Source of the DNA: a virus | Strand: one strand, 5' to 3' | IMG/VR virus record: IMGVR_UViG_3300007734_000704 | Span: 1-47,219 of that record | DNA length: 47,219 nucleotides | Shown: positions 47,156 to 47,219 of the stretch, in pieces | Layout of the letters: each line of letters opens with the position of its first letter | Position numbering within the stretch: the first letter of the stretch is position 1 | Notes under the pieces: generated by a model | Databases searched by the model: none | What the model saw: only the letters and a program-made list of their open reading frames with translations | Told to the model about the DNA's origin: nothing | Position numbers and translations under genes: made by a program

Positions 47156-47219
47156 GCACGATGTATTGCGACGAAATTTGCCAGAAGACAAACACACCCT
47201 GTCTAAAAACAGAATGTAG
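47152..47219 (+). CDS. Cys-rich protein, 3'-truncated by window end
   Basis: ATG 47152, coupled to the previous gene by ATGA. The visible 22 residues are MSTMYCDEICQKTNTPCLKT plus EC, with four Cys (6, 10, 17, 22) suggesting a zinc-binding start. The frame is still open at the window end. Too short to assign. Confidence 0.5.
   Translation, partial: MSTMYCDEICQKTNTPCLKTEC

Noticed and set aside
1-47219. CRISPR array, transposase, integrase or att site
   Set aside because: No direct-repeat array, no terminal inverted repeats around an ORF and no recombinase motif were found.

Overview
The window is a densely packed, single-strand (all genes on +) stretch of a large T4-like contractile-tailed phage genome. 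The evidence is a gp22-gp23-gp13-gp14-gp15-gp18-gp19-gp26-gp53 morphogenesis series in the order seen in distant T4 relatives, together with UvsX, a gp32-type SSB, a gp41-type helicase and a T4-type 5' nuclease. Base composition is moderately AT-rich and arginine codons are mostly AGA. No tRNA, integrase, insertion sequence or CRISPR array is visible. The host cannot be named from the sequence. Sigma70-like promoters (TTGACA, 17-18 nt, TAnnnT) argue for a host with a conventional housekeeping sigma factor.

Layout. (1) 1-20,028: virion genes. They comprise a 5'-truncated small structural protein, a hyperacidic prohead scaffold, the major capsid protein closed by a strong terminator, neck proteins gp13 and gp14, a KWCTA/DGPA-repeat protein, gp15, the sheath, two tube-fold proteins, a gp26-like chaperone with a probable programmed frameshift into a gp51-like extension, a tape-measure candidate and baseplate proteins. 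(2) 20,015-26,469: a replication and recombination block with a minimal family-A polymerase, an FtsZ/tubulin-like protein, SSB, UvsX, a 5'-3' nuclease and a DnaB/gp41-type helicase. (3) 26,506-31,809: a peptidoglycan-binding protein, class II ribonucleotide reductase, an adenine methyltransferase, a holin-like protein and small accessory genes. (4) 31,860-35,746: adenylosuccinate synthetase, a HAD-kinase RNA-repair-like fusion, two probable prohead-targeted proteins and ThyX. (5) 35,755-40,406: four tandem divergent paralogues carrying an LPA motif, a nucleotidyltransferase-like protein and a AAA+ ATPase. (6) 40,390-47,219: a full-length family-C DNA polymerase (DnaE), a late structural protein, dUTPase, a thioredoxin, a GMP-reductase-like enzyme and a Cys-rich gene cut by the window end.

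How it works together (inference). DnaE would be the replicase. The stand-alone polymerase-A domain and the stand-alone 5' nuclease look like a split DNA polymerase I for Okazaki fragment maturation. Class II RNR, thioredoxin, dUTPase and ThyX supply dNTPs. The GMP-reductase-like enzyme plus PurA could move guanine nucleotides toward adenine. Two promoter classes are visible: sigma70-like ones before metabolic and replication genes, and a CTATTTAY motif 19-30 nt before five genes that are mostly virion or lysis candidates, so probably late. The most notable points are the FtsZ/tubulin-like gene inside the replication block, the gp26/gp51 frameshift, the two polymerase families, an RBS-hiding hairpin at dUTPase with a promoter firing into its loop, a shared capsid-targeting-like motif, and the LPA-repeat gene cluster.
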